From Sporosarcina thermotolerans (GTDB lineage Bacteria; Bacillota; Bacilli; Bacillales_A; Planococcaceae), in contig NZ_CP125968.1 of NCBI RefSeq assembly GCF_030067815.1, positions 1,852,001 to 1,916,000 on the forward strand: 64,000 nt of DNA. Reading direction: 5' to 3'. A program made the translations under genes and the position numbers. Numbering within the stretch: the first letter of the stretch is position 1; each line of letters begins with the position of its first letter. The notes under the pieces were generated by a model. The model was not told the origin of the DNA, did no database searches, and saw only the letters and a list, made by a program, of their open reading frames with translations. Shown piece after piece: positions 1-8,709 of the stretch.

Positions 1-44
1 TGCCGATTCTCACTGACTATACTCAAAACCATAGGGGACGAAGG

Positions 45-389
45 TTGAGAATTTTACGCTTGAATGAAGTCATAGGAAAGAACATTACTCAGTATGGCTC
101 GAATTTTAATATGAGAAAACTATTAATGACAAATCAACCCTCTCACGTCGGAATTATGGGCTTGGGTGAAAATGGGCTGGTAGGTTATCACGAAGCGACC
201 ATCCCGCAAATGCTTGTAATCATTGAAGGTGAAGGCTGGGTCCGAACAGGCGATGAACCGAAAGTGAAAGTTACGTCGGGTGATGTTGTCATTTGGGGTA
301 AAGGAGAAGGACATGAAACATCAACAGACGAAGGGATGAAAGCAATCGTCATCGAATCAGAAGGACTCGATCTCAATCAATTTAGTTGA
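45..389 (+). CDS. Cupin-domain protein
   Basis: Small single-domain protein of 114 residues with a cupin-type beta-barrel pattern. The core runs from about residue 45 (GYHEA) through the glycine-rich turn VIIEGEGWVRTGDE to the second cupin box SGDVVIWGKGEGHETS near residues 79-92. H49, E50 and H90 could form a metal site, but the canonical two-histidine first box is incomplete. The start is TTG at 45, placed by the AGGGG ribosome site at 33-37. There is no signal peptide or membrane segment, so it is probably cytosolic. The substrate cannot be told from the sequence; such small cupins can be enzymes, isomerases or ligand sensors. It is followed by a 20-bp-period repeat array and then by the HIT gene. 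Confidence 0.75.
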   Translation: MRILRLNEVIGKNITQYGSNFNMRKLLMTNQPSHVGIMGLGENGLVGYHEATIPQMLVIIEGEGWVRTGDEPKVKVTSGDVVIWGKGEGHETSTDEGMKAIVIESEGLDLNQFS

Positions 390-405
390 AAATAAAGCTG
401 TAGGA

Positions 406-559
406 AGAATGGGCCGTTGAGGTGCCAGAATGGACCCTTGTATAAAAGAATGGACCTAAACAGGGAAAGAATGGGCCCTTGTATAAAAGAATGGACCTAA
501 ACAGGGAAAGAATGGGCCTTTGTAGAAAAGAACGGACCCGTAGGACAGAAGAATGAGCC
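406..559 (+). repeat. Short-period intergenic array, core AGAATGGRCC, 8 copies
   Basis: Eight copies of a 10-bp core, AGAATGGRCC with small variations, start at 406, 427, 447, 468, 488, 509, 529 and 550. The spacing alternates 21/20, so the mean period is 20.5 bp. Most linkers alternate between a CTTGTATAAA type and a TAAACAGGGA type, giving a 41-bp dimer. The array fills the gap between the cupin gene and the HIT gene. I see no convincing promoter, terminator or coding potential inside it; open frames across it are a by-product of the period. Confidence 0.9.
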
Positions 560-616
560 CTTGTGAAAAGCCTATATAAAAACTCTGTGGAATCAAGAAG
601 AGGGGGAAATGGAGTC

Positions 617-1072
617 ATGGAAGAGTCTTGTTTCATTTGTGATAAACATAAGGGGGAAATTCAGACAGATGGTATCACCATCTACGAAGATGAATTTGTG
701 TATGTTGGGCATATCGATAATAACGGTGAACCCGGTTATTTAGGTCATCTAATGATTGATCTGAAGAGGCATACACCGACACTTGGGGATATGTATGAAG
801 AGGAAGCGAAGGCGTTTGGAAGTACCATGGCACGGGTGAGTAAGGCTCTTATGGTGACTGAAGGAGCGGAACATATCTATTCGCTTGTATCAGGAAATTC
901 TGTACCTCATTTGCATATGCATATTGTGCCGCGGTATTTAGGAACTCCAAGGGAATATTGGGGACCGATGTCCGTTCATGACTGGGAAGGTGCCCCGGTA
1001 GGCGGAAATAAAGAAGTGAAGGAACTTTGTCTACGTATCAAATCATATTTGGAAACAAATAACCATGAATAG
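617..1072 (+). CDS. HIT family nucleotide-binding hydrolase
   Basis: Histidine-triad protein of 151 residues. The N-terminal CFIC(D)KH segment (residues 5-11) is the typical Cys-pair opening of Hit-like proteins. The catalytic triad is HLHMHIVPR near residue 115, with the central histidine forming the nucleotidyl intermediate. The family hydrolyses or transfers AMP-linked groups from dinucleoside polyphosphates or adenylated substrates in the cytosol. The start is ATG 617, placed by AGGGGG at 601-606. The longer open frame from 563 has no ribosome site and runs through the repeat array. It overlaps the next gene by 8 bases, so the pair is probably co-transcribed. The exact substrate is not predictable. 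Confidence 0.9.
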   Translation: MEESCFICDKHKGEIQTDGITIYEDEFVYVGHIDNNGEPGYLGHLMIDLKRHTPTLGDMYEEEAKAFGSTMARVSKALMVTEGAEHIYSLVSGNSVPHLHMHIVPRYLGTPREYWGPMSVHDWEGAPVGGNKEVKELCLRIKSYLETNNHE

Positions 1073-1853
1073 TTTTTCATGGGTTGGAAGCGACCGTCAT
1101 TACATTGATCATCCCTTTGTGCAATCAATCGGTAACGTAACAGTTGGGCTTTATGGCGGCAATTCGTCAGCTGGTCAATATAAGAATGAGGACGGATGTG
1201 TCATTTGGGTCGGTGATGATTGGGAGTTTGCCGCAGTTCTTGATGCACATTATAGTGCTGAAAGTGCCGCGCTTGTGATCAATACACTGCAAAAATCCAA
1301 GCAGGAACTTTCTGTATTGATTGCCAAACCGGGATTTCACCATGTTCAAGAGAAGTTGCTTGATATCTTCCAAAGTGACGAATTTCTTGATCAATGCAAA
1401 AAGGTCAAAGGTGAGACGGCTTGTCTCATCTGTATCCGTAAGGAAAACTATCTTTGGTGGTTTTCTGTCGGTGATTGTGTAGTTTACGTTTTCCATCCGG
1501 AATTAATCGCTCTTGGTCAATTTCAGCTGAATCAAAGGCAATTCTATGAGTGGATCGGTCAAGTGAATACGTTTGATAAAGCTGTGCCGTGCTTCTCGTC
1601 CGGTGTTCGGGAATTAAGAAAAGGGACAAATCATATCTTCATGACAACGGATGGCTTGCTTGAATGTCCAGGGGAACCCTTCACGAACCCAATCGATTTA
1701 GGAGATATATTGATGGAGGGGGAACCCGTCGTAACTCTTTTTAGTATTTTTGATAAAATTATAAATAATAATGTAAGAGATAGTACTACCATGATTGCTT
1801 GGACGATAGACATATCTGAACAGGGCAGTATTCCAAGTGATTTCGTTGGGTGA
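1065..1853 (+). CDS. PP2C-like serine/threonine phosphatase domain protein
   Basis: 262-residue protein with the PPM fold pattern: an acidic motif NEDGCVIW near residue 41, LDAHYSAESAA near 60 replacing the classic DGHGG, SVGDCVVYV near residue 135, MTTDGL near 194, and a C-terminal DSTTMI replacing DDxT. The metal-binding Asp residues are only partly kept, so catalysis is likely but not certain. It starts 8 bases before the HIT stop codon, and its stop overlaps the upstream extension of the next frame, suggesting a HIT-phosphatase unit. No membrane segment is present. It may dephosphorylate a signalling protein; the partner is unknown. Confidence 0.75.
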   Translation: MNSFSWVGSDRHYIDHPFVQSIGNVTVGLYGGNSSAGQYKNEDGCVIWVGDDWEFAAVLDAHYSAESAALVINTLQKSKQELSVLIAKPGFHHVQEKLLDIFQSDEFLDQCKKVKGETACLICIRKENYLWWFSVGDCVVYVFHPELIALGQFQLNQRQFYEWIGQVNTFDKAVPCFSSGVRELRKGTNHIFMTTDGLLECPGEPFTNPIDLGDILMEGEPVVTLFSIFDKIINNNVRDSTTMIAWTIDISEQGSIPSDFVG

Positions 1854-1897
1854 TAGACATTTGCTGTAGGAAAATGATGAGTACAAGGGGGATTATA

Positions 1898-2950
1898 ATG
1901 AACGAGACACCAACTAAAATTCAATATGTCCTTACTGATGATTTACAGCAAGAGGTTATTACACGAATGCTTGTGTTAATAAAAGAATCCTATATATTTC
2001 CTGAAGTAGCAGAGAAAGTGGAGAATATAATTCTTAGTAAGTTAAACAATGGAGATTACATTGAAATTATTGACCCTACTCAATTTTGCCAAATAATAAC
2101 GAAAGACTTGCAAAGTATAAGTAAGGATAAGCATCTTGGATTAAAGTTTCTTGAAATGCCTAAAGCCCAGACCGAATCAGATAAGGAAAAAGAAGCTGAA
2201 AAAAGAAATAGACTTTTAGCATTGCATAATTATGGATTTGATAAAGTTGAGAGATTACCTGGGAATATTGGCTATCATAAAACAGTAAAGTTCTTTGAAA
2301 CGGAAATCGAAGGTGATGTGGCGGTTGCTTCACTCAATTTCCTAACAAATACAAGTGCCATAATATTTGACTTGCGAGAAAATACAGGTGGGGATGCTGG
2401 TATGGTTGCCCTAATTTGCAGCTATTTATTCAAAGGTCGAGTGCACTTGAATGATTTTCATTGGAGGAAAGGCAACCGAATCGAGCAAATTTGGACTAAT
2501 TCCCATATTGAGGGCAAAACTCTTCATGATAAAGATGTGTTTGTCTTAACAAGTGAGAGGACATTTTCTGGAGCAGAAGACTTTGCTTACAATCTTAAAG
2601 CACTAAAGCGAGCTACAATAGTTGGTGAAAGAACGAGTGGCGGTGCACATCCTGGTGGCTTTCAAAGAATTAATGATCACTTCACTGTAAATATTCCGAT
2701 TGGCAGAGCAGTAAATCCTATAACCAATGATAATTGGGAAGGAATAGGTGTAGCACCGCACATAGAAGTATCAGAAGAACATGCATTATATGTATCCCAA
2801 TATTTGATCCTTAAAAAATTAATTAAAAAAAGTCCCGATGCCGAAATTATGGGGCAAAGATGGAAAAAAACTGCCGATGAACTTGAGCATATGCTTGTTA
2901 ATCGGGGCATACAGGTCAATGCTATACTAAAGCAGATCGATATTGAGTGA
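1898..2950 (+). CDS. S41 family (C-terminal-processing-like) peptidase
   Basis: 350-residue protein starting at ATG 1898, with AAGGGGG just upstream; an in-frame extension to 1850 lacks a ribosome site. The N-terminal half is the helical S41 N-domain type (ESYIFPEVAEKVE...). The peptidase core follows with FDLRENTGGD near residue 160, then TSERTFSGAEDFAY near 215 carrying the predicted catalytic serine, and VGERTSGGAHPG near 240. There is no signal peptide and no PDZ domain, so this is the short cytosolic IRBP-like type rather than a CtpA/CtpB exported protease. A terminator follows at 2967-3008. The substrate is unknown. Confidence 0.8.
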   Translation: MNETPTKIQYVLTDDLQQEVITRMLVLIKESYIFPEVAEKVENIILSKLNNGDYIEIIDPTQFCQIITKDLQSISKDKHLGLKFLEMPKAQTESDKEKEAEKRNRLLALHNYGFDKVERLPGNIGYHKTVKFFETEIEGDVAVASLNFLTNTSAIIFDLRENTGGDAGMVALICSYLFKGRVHLNDFHWRKGNRIEQIWTNSHIEGKTLHDKDVFVLTSERTFSGAEDFAYNLKALKRATIVGERTSGGAHPGGFQRINDHFTVNIPIGRAVNPITNDNWEGIGVAPHIEVSEEHALYVSQYLILKKLIKKSPDAEIMGQRWKKTADELEHMLVNRGIQVNAILKQIDIE

Positions 2951-2966
2951 TTAAATTGAATGATAA

Positions 2967-3008
2967 AAGCCTGATTTCTTCACAATAAATGAGAAATTAG
3001 GTTTTTTT
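2967..3008 (+). terminator. Rho-independent terminator after the S41 peptidase
   Basis: Hairpin CCTGATTTCT / AGAAATTAGG followed by seven T residues, 17 bases after the stop codon. Confidence 0.8.
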
Positions 3009-3080
3009 ATTTGAAGTATTTTCTTTCAATCCCCATCTCCCCCTAAACACTTTGACTAAAAGTATTCAACAAGGACATAC

Positions 3081-3110
3081 TTGACACGACACCCAACAGT
3101 GTCGTATTAT
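3081..3110 (+). promoter_or_regulatory. Promoter with overlapping ArsR-type operator
   Basis: TTGACA at 3081-3086 and TATTAT at 3105-3110 are 18 bp apart. An exact inverted repeat ACGACAC (3086-3092) / GTGTCGT (3099-3105) fills the spacer. This is the position expected for autorepression by the ArsR-family regulator encoded directly downstream. Confidence 0.75.
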
Positions 3111-3166
3111 TAATTCCATTAGGACACCTTTTGGTATCACTTTGCGAAAATTGGGGGAGAGTGATT

Positions 3167-3496
3167 TTGAACGGGACAAGACCTACTCGAGATGTTTATG
3201 AAGCGGTAGCTGATCCAACTCGGAGGAAACTGCTTCAATTGTTGGCAGACGTAGAAGAATCGCCTCTTAATGAGCTAACGTTTCATTTCGAAATGGGTCG
3301 TACTGCAGTTTCAAAACATTTGGCAATCTTAAAAGAGGCGGGACTTGTGACAAGCAGAAAAGTAGGCAGGGAAACCCGATTTAAGTTGAACGCCTCCCCG
3401 CTCAAAGAAATTCAAGATTGGGTGGCTTTCTACGACAAGTTCTGGAGTGCCCGACTGTCTCGCCTTAACCAACTATTAGAGGAGGAAGAAGAATGA
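3167..3496 (+). CDS. ArsR-family winged-helix repressor
   Basis: 109-residue HTH protein. VADPTRRKLLQLLAD near residue 15 is the typical opening of ArsR regulators that pair with SRPBCC proteins. The recognition helix is GRTAVSKHLAILKEAGLV near residues 45-62, and the wing is SRKVGRETRFKL. There are no metal-binding cysteines, so it is not an arsenic or zinc sensor. The start is TTG 3167, set by GGGGGAGAG at 3153-3161. The stop overlaps the next start (ATGA), so the two genes are translationally coupled. The palindrome at 3086-3105 is its likely operator. It probably senses an organic compound bound by or related to the partner. Confidence 0.88.
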   Translation: MNGTRPTRDVYEAVADPTRRKLLQLLADVEESPLNELTFHFEMGRTAVSKHLAILKEAGLVTSRKVGRETRFKLNASPLKEIQDWVAFYDKFWSARLSRLNQLLEEEEE

Positions 3497-3894
3497 GTTT
3501 ATCTTTAACTATGGATTTTCAGTACAACAAAACAATCGACAAAGTGTGGCACGCATTAACGGATTCGGATATGCTTGAGAAGTGGATCTGGAAAAATGAC
3601 TTTAAACCAGAAGTCGGACATAAGTTTACATTCCGCGCCGAGCCAAGTGAATGGTGGGATGGAATCGTCAAGGGTGAAGTTTTGGAAGTGGACGAGCCGA
3701 ATATGATTTCTTACACATGGGCGAGTGGCGCTGAAGAGCATGTAGTCACTTGGACATTAACAGAGACGCCGGATGGCAACACAAATCTCCACCTTGATCA
3801 AACCGGAATCCACAGTGAAGACGGATTGAAGGGTGCTCAATATGGTTGGACGAATATGTCCGAGAAGCTTACAATTGTGTTAGAAGAAGAGTAA
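3493..3894 (+). CDS. SRPBCC (AHSA1-like) domain protein
   Basis: 133-residue START/AHSA1-type protein: the N-terminal strand and helix include TIDKVWHALTDSDMLEKW, followed by GHKFTFRAEPSEWWDGIVKGEVLEVDEP and the C-terminal helix GWTNMSEKLTIVLEE. The fold encloses a hydrophobic ligand pocket, and proteins of this type are commonly encoded next to an ArsR regulator. Here the coupling is exact (ATGA overlap). A terminator follows at 3931-3967, closing a two-gene operon. The ligand and activity are unknown; pollutant or stress-compound handling is only a family-level guess. Confidence 0.85.
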   Translation: MSLSLTMDFQYNKTIDKVWHALTDSDMLEKWIWKNDFKPEVGHKFTFRAEPSEWWDGIVKGEVLEVDEPNMISYTWASGAEEHVVTWTLTETPDGNTNLHLDQTGIHSEDGLKGAQYGWTNMSEKLTIVLEEE

Positions 3895-3930
3895 AATATC
3901 CACGAACACTCCATACTAAACCTATTATAG

Positions 3931-3967
3931 GGCGCTTTTCCAGGAGAGGGAAAGCGTCATTTTTATT
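3931..3967 (+). terminator. Terminator after the ArsR-SRPBCC operon
   Basis: GCGCTTTTCC / GGGAAAGCGTC hairpin followed by an ATTTTTATT tract. Confidence 0.75.
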
Positions 3968-4032
3968 GGAATAAGTAATGAAGTTCTATTAACATGGCGA
4001 TACTATAGTCAGAGATTGGAGAGGATGTCAAA

Positions 4033-7000
4033 ATGAAAATAAACCAATTAATCGCTAACAATATTAAACGCTTAAATGCAGATCTTCCTGAAGATAAATC
4101 GTTAGGCATTGCTGGATTATCCGGGTCTGGTAAAACTACTTTTTGCCAGACAATCGGCGAAGAGTCGAAGAAGCGACTCGTTTCCTTATTACCGAAGGCA
4201 GACTACCAATATTTATTCCCAAATATTATGGAAACCAATTTCAGTGCCATCAAAATGGAAGAGATGCCTTTAGTGCTTTTTCTCGGTAGATCATCCATTT
4301 CTTCGAATCCACGATCAACCATTGGAACACATACAGGCGTTTTCACAGAGATTCGAGCAAGTATTGCCGATAAATTTAATCTTTCTCCAGAAGTGTTTTC
4401 ATTCAACAATGAATTAGGCTGGTGTCCGAAATGTAAAGGACGCGGGAGTAATAGTAACGTTGAATGTAAGGCGTGTGAAGGTAAACGCTATAATCAAGAT
4501 GTAATGCAATATACGATTGAATTACTTGATAAACCGCATACGATTGCCGATATTAACAACTTGAGCGTTGGAAACGATTCTTTCACTTGCTGAAGAATTA
4601 CATATTAGTGAAGCGAAACAACTGATCCTCAAAAATATTATCAATATGAATATCGGTTACTTAACAGTAAACCGCATAATGGGTACACTATCTGGTGGAG
4701 AATTGACACGCCTTTACTTGGCGGAATTCATGGCAGCTAGTGAAAATACCGTTATTATTATCGATGAAATCTCAGTCGGTCTTGATCGCCAAACATTACT
4801 GAAAATCTTAGAGCAGATTAAGCAATTGGGCTATAAAAATCAAATCTTGCTCATCGACCATTCGGACACGGTGCTCGATATAACGGATGAGCAAGTTTTC
4901 TTCGGACCTGGCAGTGGTAAATATGGCGGGAAAATTGTTGAAGAATCACCGCGTCCACAACCTGTTTTTCAGGAACTGAATGTAGAAAAGCCAACAGAAA
5001 CCTATCTGTTTAAGGATCTTTATTGCCGTAATATCCAAATGGCTGAATTTGAGATTCCGAAAAACAGACTTGTAACCGTTACGGGCGAGTCCGGTTGCGG
5101 TAAATCTACACTTATCAATGAATGTGTCGCCAAAGATTTTGTGAAGCGATATCCGAAAGATAAATTGGTCACAGTTGGCCAGGACCGCAACCAATCGATT
5201 ACGAGCCGTTCGACAGTTGCAACGTTCCTTGATATTAAACAGAAGCTTAATAAATACAGCGATGAGATTGATGATATTTTTGAACGGTCGATTGAAGATA
5301 TTATCGATGATCTGCCGAATGAAGACATTGCTCATAAACGTTTGAGCTTATTGATCAAACTTGGACTCGGTTACCTAACGTTGGAAAGAAAGACACAGAC
5401 TTTGTCGACGGGTGAATTTCAATGTGTCCATTTAGTTTCAGAACTGTTTTCTAACACAAGAAAACCGCATACACTTTTTATATTTGACGAGCCTTCAAAA
5501 GGTTTATCCCAAAATATTTTGAATCAATTCATTGATAGTCTCAGGCTAATTCTTGAAGATGAAACCGTTTCAATTATCATGATTGAACATAATGGGTATA
5601 TGATGGAGAGTTCGGATTTCATCGCCGATTTTGGGAAGAGAATAAGTGACCCTGTTACACATTTAGATGTCGTTAGTCATAACGATTATTATAAGGATAA
5701 AAATAGGGAAGATGTTGAGGTGCCCGCGCATATTTCTTCTACACTGAAACAGCAAAATGGCATTTCTTATTTAAAAGAAAATCATATCGATTACTTTAAA
5801 AACGCAGAGAACATCTATAAAGGCGGTATCTTAAAAAGTTTGTCCTCGATGGCCCGTTTGATTTACGGTGAATACGAATCTGACACCATCGCACCCGTCA
5901 TTGCCATTGACCTTGAAAGACATTTGTATAGCCAATATAGTTTTCTGTATGAAATCGGTGGGCTTATCAACCATATCGTGGCGGCGCATCCTACAAACAA
6001 AGATACGAAAAGCTTTGATTTCTATAATAAAGACAATCATTGCCCATCATGCTCCGGCCGTCTTGAGATTGAAGTTTTTGATAAAGAACTTGTCATTCAA
6101 AACAAAGACGTTCCTTTCTGGAATGGATTGCTTCATCCTGAAGTGATGGAAGTATTGAAGTATTATAAACACGATAAGCTGAAATTTCTATTTGAAGAAA
6201 TTAAGAACGAATTAGGACATGACCTTTCAAAGAGTTATAACGAGATGACCGATGAAGAAAAGCATACGTTTTGGTATGGATACTTTGAGAAGTCATTTTA
6301 TGATAAGGAAGGAAAGGCGCGCAGAACATGGGTAGGATTTAATACAATTTTAGGCATGTATATGGTCGTTTCAAATCAGATATTAAAGAGCAAATGAAAG
6401 TCTCTAAAGAAAAGATTAGATGTCCTATTTGTGAAGGTACAGTGTTGAACCACCAAAAACCGCTAAAGTACGAAAACACGGATATTCGTGAAATGATCAA
6501 TTTGAAAGTTAGTGAAGTATTAGCAATCGTTGGTGATTTACCTGTCCTTGTCAAACTAAAATCGATTGTCGGCGGTGAGATGATTTTGACGAAGGATATT
6601 TCATTGCAACCTCGGGAAGTACAAGTCGCACTGAAAATGTTTGAATTGGAACAGGCAAGCTTCACTGGATATGAAATCGTCTTACAGAATGCTTTGCCTT
6701 TTTGGGATAACATTAAAGGTAATATCGAGTCGATCAGTAGGAATAATCAAGTTACGATCTGCGATTTCCCCAATGTGAATGAAACAAGAGAAATAATTAT
6801 CGATAAGTATTTCACAAACGGAAAATACAAAAAGCTGACCTATGTTTATGAAGCATTTGGTTATAAAAAATTAGTCACACATATTAACAAAATTAGAAAA
6901 GCCCATCCTTGTCCGTTCTGTAAAGGTAAAAAAGTGATATCAGAGGAAAATTTACATGATGGCGTGTTCAAATTAACAATCCCTTGTGTAAGCTGCCATG

Positions 7001-7197
7001 CTACAGGCATCAATGAGGAAGGTCTGAAGGAACTCGTCGAGGGGATAGACGTACTAACTTGGCTCACTGGCAAAGTTAGGGACGTTGTGGATGAAAGTTC
7101 AAAAGCCGTATCAGACATTCCAATTTTCGACCGTATTCGTGAGTTGAATAAACGGGATATGATGGCTGTATATGAAAGTCTGGAACAAAATAATTAA
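4033..7197 (+). CDS. UvrA-like ABC ATPase paralogue, broken by two frameshifts
   Basis: Three open segments (4033-4593, 4568-6397, 6394-7197) form one protein of about 1054 residues if one extra base near 4567-4570 and one missing base near 6357-6367 are repaired. It has the twin-ABC layout of UvrA: Walker A GLSGSGKTTF, zinc module CPKCKGRG...CKACEG, signature LSGGELTRL, Walker B VIIIDEIS, then the second Walker A GESGCGKSTL, signature LSTGEFQ and Walker B LFIFDEPSKGL. The C-terminal third adds three more Cys pairs (CPSCSG, CPICEG, CPFCKG...CVSC). It is longer than canonical UvrA (about 950) and is not the housekeeping copy. Such paralogues are thought to act in DNA damage or drug tolerance. 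The two indels are not at G runs, so real decay is possible here. Confidence 0.75.
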
Positions 7198-7210
7198 TTT
7201 GATCACAAAA

Positions 7211-7352
7211 ACGCATAAATTGGTTGAAATGCGCATAAATCTTGTTAGGTGCGCATAAATCGACCAAGATACGCATAACTATTTTTTATGCGTCTTTCCG
7301 GGACTTTATGCTTCTTTTTAGGGTTTTATGCTTCTTTCCAGACATTTATGCG
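7211..7352. repeat. Short-period array with direct and inverted halves, core GCGCATAAAT
   Basis: Four direct copies of a (G/A)CGCATAA core begin at 7211, 7231, 7251 and 7271. Four inverted copies (TTATGCG or TTATGCTT) follow with the ATG at 7288, 7308, 7328 and 7348. The period is exactly 20 bp in both halves. The two halves could fold back on each other over about 140 bases. It begins 14 bases after the UvrA-like stop codon and ends about 40 bases before a bidirectional terminator. Confidence 0.9.
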
Positions 7353-7391
7353 TTTTTATTTCATTTCATTCATTTAAAATTAAAAATCTGA

Positions 7392-7424
7392 TGCCCCTAC
7401 ACGTGAATTTTTCGTGTAGGGGCA
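7392..7424. terminator. Strong bidirectional hairpin between convergent genes
   Basis: Perfect 12-bp stem TGCCCCTACACG / CGTGTAGGGGCA with a 9-base loop. The T-rich side lies on the minus strand, fitting termination of the small minus-strand gene, with the UvrA-like gene converging from the other side. Confidence 0.75.
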
Positions 7425-7429
7425 TACTA

Positions 7430-7602
7430 TTAAGGCCATCTAAATTGTTTCTTCTTTTTATCCTTATTGCCACTTCGTAGCTCTGCAAATTCCTTTGCTA
7501 TTTCCTCTTCATATCTCCTGGTTTGATCTTCTGGTTTTTAGGAGTTTGCGGCAAAGAGTTTTTATTATTTCCGGTCTTGTTATTATGATTATCTCTTCCC
7601 AT
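7430..7602 (-). CDS. Small hydrophilic protein, probably spore-associated, frameshifted
   Basis: Reading minus from ATG 7602 gives MGRDNHNNKTGNNK...LPQTPKNQK, then a stop after 34 codons. Adding one G before the GATC at 7525-7528 restores a 57-residue protein ending KKKKQFRWP at 7430. A good ribosome site (AAAGGAG) lies at 7610-7617, and the hairpin at 7392-7424 follows the stop. The Asn/Lys-rich start with LPQTPKNQ recalls small Bacillus sporulation proteins such as YfhD, but this is a resemblance of composition and opening motif only. It is convergent with the UvrA-like gene. The stretch from 7603 to 7775 holds only the promoter regions of two divergent genes. Confidence 0.55.
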
Positions 7603-7775
7603 GTTTTTTCGCTCCTTTCGTTATCGTCGTTCATAATATGGCGCTATTCAATCGTTTTATGCTGAGAAATTACAGTGAAACATTACAATCGACTGACATG
7701 CCGAAACTCCTCGTTTTAGATTTGAATCACCAGGGTATGCTAAAAGTGAGCATACTTTAAGGAGGTTCGGGATAG

Positions 7776-8570
7776 ATGACATTTAGTAAAGAACTGCAAA
7801 AACTGAAGGAATACAAATGCGACTCCCGCTGTGTGTTAAGTGTTTACTTAAATACCAACGCTGCCGACCCGGAACAACAGAATGGTGCTTGGCGAATCCA
7901 TTTGAAAACTGGATTGAAGCGCATCCATGAGTATTTGGAAGCTTCTAACGATGAAAAGGAATTAAAAGCGTACAAAAAATTGAGGGATAAAGTAACGAAG
8001 GAAATTGAAACCAATCAAGGCGACTTTAATAAAGGAGTCGTTATTTTTGCGTCCGAGGATCCCGAATTATGGTCAGTCCACTACGTTCAAGTGCAAGTGA
8101 AGAACAGCTTCCACTGGGAGGACCACCCAGTTACAGAGGAAATGGAGTATATGCTAAAGGCTTACCCAGAGGCGGGCATTGTTTTGCCAAGCTTTGGGGA
8201 AGTACGTATTTTGGATACTGCGATGGGGTTCATTACGGGTGAGAGGTCATATGGATTTGACTCGGGCTTGGATGTTTGGAAAGAAAATAATAGGGTGAAA
8301 TCGTCACTTCAAACAGGAACAGGTGAAGGTAATAGCGATGGACTTGATCAGCGTCTTAAAGAAAATCTACAGCGGTTTTATAAAGAAATGGGCGTCATTG
8401 TCGAAAGGATCCGAAAAGAACGTGACTGGAAGGAATTATATGTAGTTGGTGAGGCGGAGCATGCGAACTCATTTGCCAAAACACTTCGAACTAAACCGAA
8501 TAACAGTATTTATAAAAACTTAATTAACGTTCAGGCGGACAAAGTACTCCACCAAGTTTTTGAAAAGTAA
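7776..8570 (+). CDS. Bacterial aeRF1-type protein (VLRF1 family)
   Basis: 264-residue protein. The opening LKEYKCDSRCVLSVYLNTNAADP followed by WRIHLKTGLKRI is typical of the bacterial relatives of archaeo-eukaryotic release factor eRF1. The middle domain contains KGVVIFASEDPELWSVHYV, and the C-terminal part (VVGEAEHANSFAKTL) fits the third eRF1-like domain. I see no GGQ tripeptide, as in many members, so it probably acts on ribosome-bound peptidyl-tRNA in rescue or quality control without classical codon recognition. The start is ATG 7776 with AAGGAGG at 7759-7765. It is monocistronic with a terminator at 8585-8618. The function is taken from the family, not demonstrated. Confidence 0.75.
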   Translation: MTFSKELQKLKEYKCDSRCVLSVYLNTNAADPEQQNGAWRIHLKTGLKRIHEYLEASNDEKELKAYKKLRDKVTKEIETNQGDFNKGVVIFASEDPELWSVHYVQVQVKNSFHWEDHPVTEEMEYMLKAYPEAGIVLPSFGEVRILDTAMGFITGERSYGFDSGLDVWKENNRVKSSLQTGTGEGNSDGLDQRLKENLQRFYKEMGVIVERIRKERDWKELYVVGEAEHANSFAKTLRTKPNNSIYKNLINVQADKVLHQVFEK

Positions 8571-8584
8571 CCGATGAACATGTA

Positions 8585-8618
8585 GAGAAGGGATTTTCGG
8601 TTCCCTTCTCTATTTTTT
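8585..8618 (+). terminator. Terminator after the VLRF1 gene
   Basis: GAGAAGGGA / TTCCCTTCTC stem followed by TATTTTTT. Confidence 0.85.
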
Positions 8619-8709
8619 GCCTATTTTTTCCATCGCACTAAATACCTCTTCCGTACAAATACAGACTTGACGACATATCATAAAGAAAACGATGGATGGG
8701 GGTTGAATG

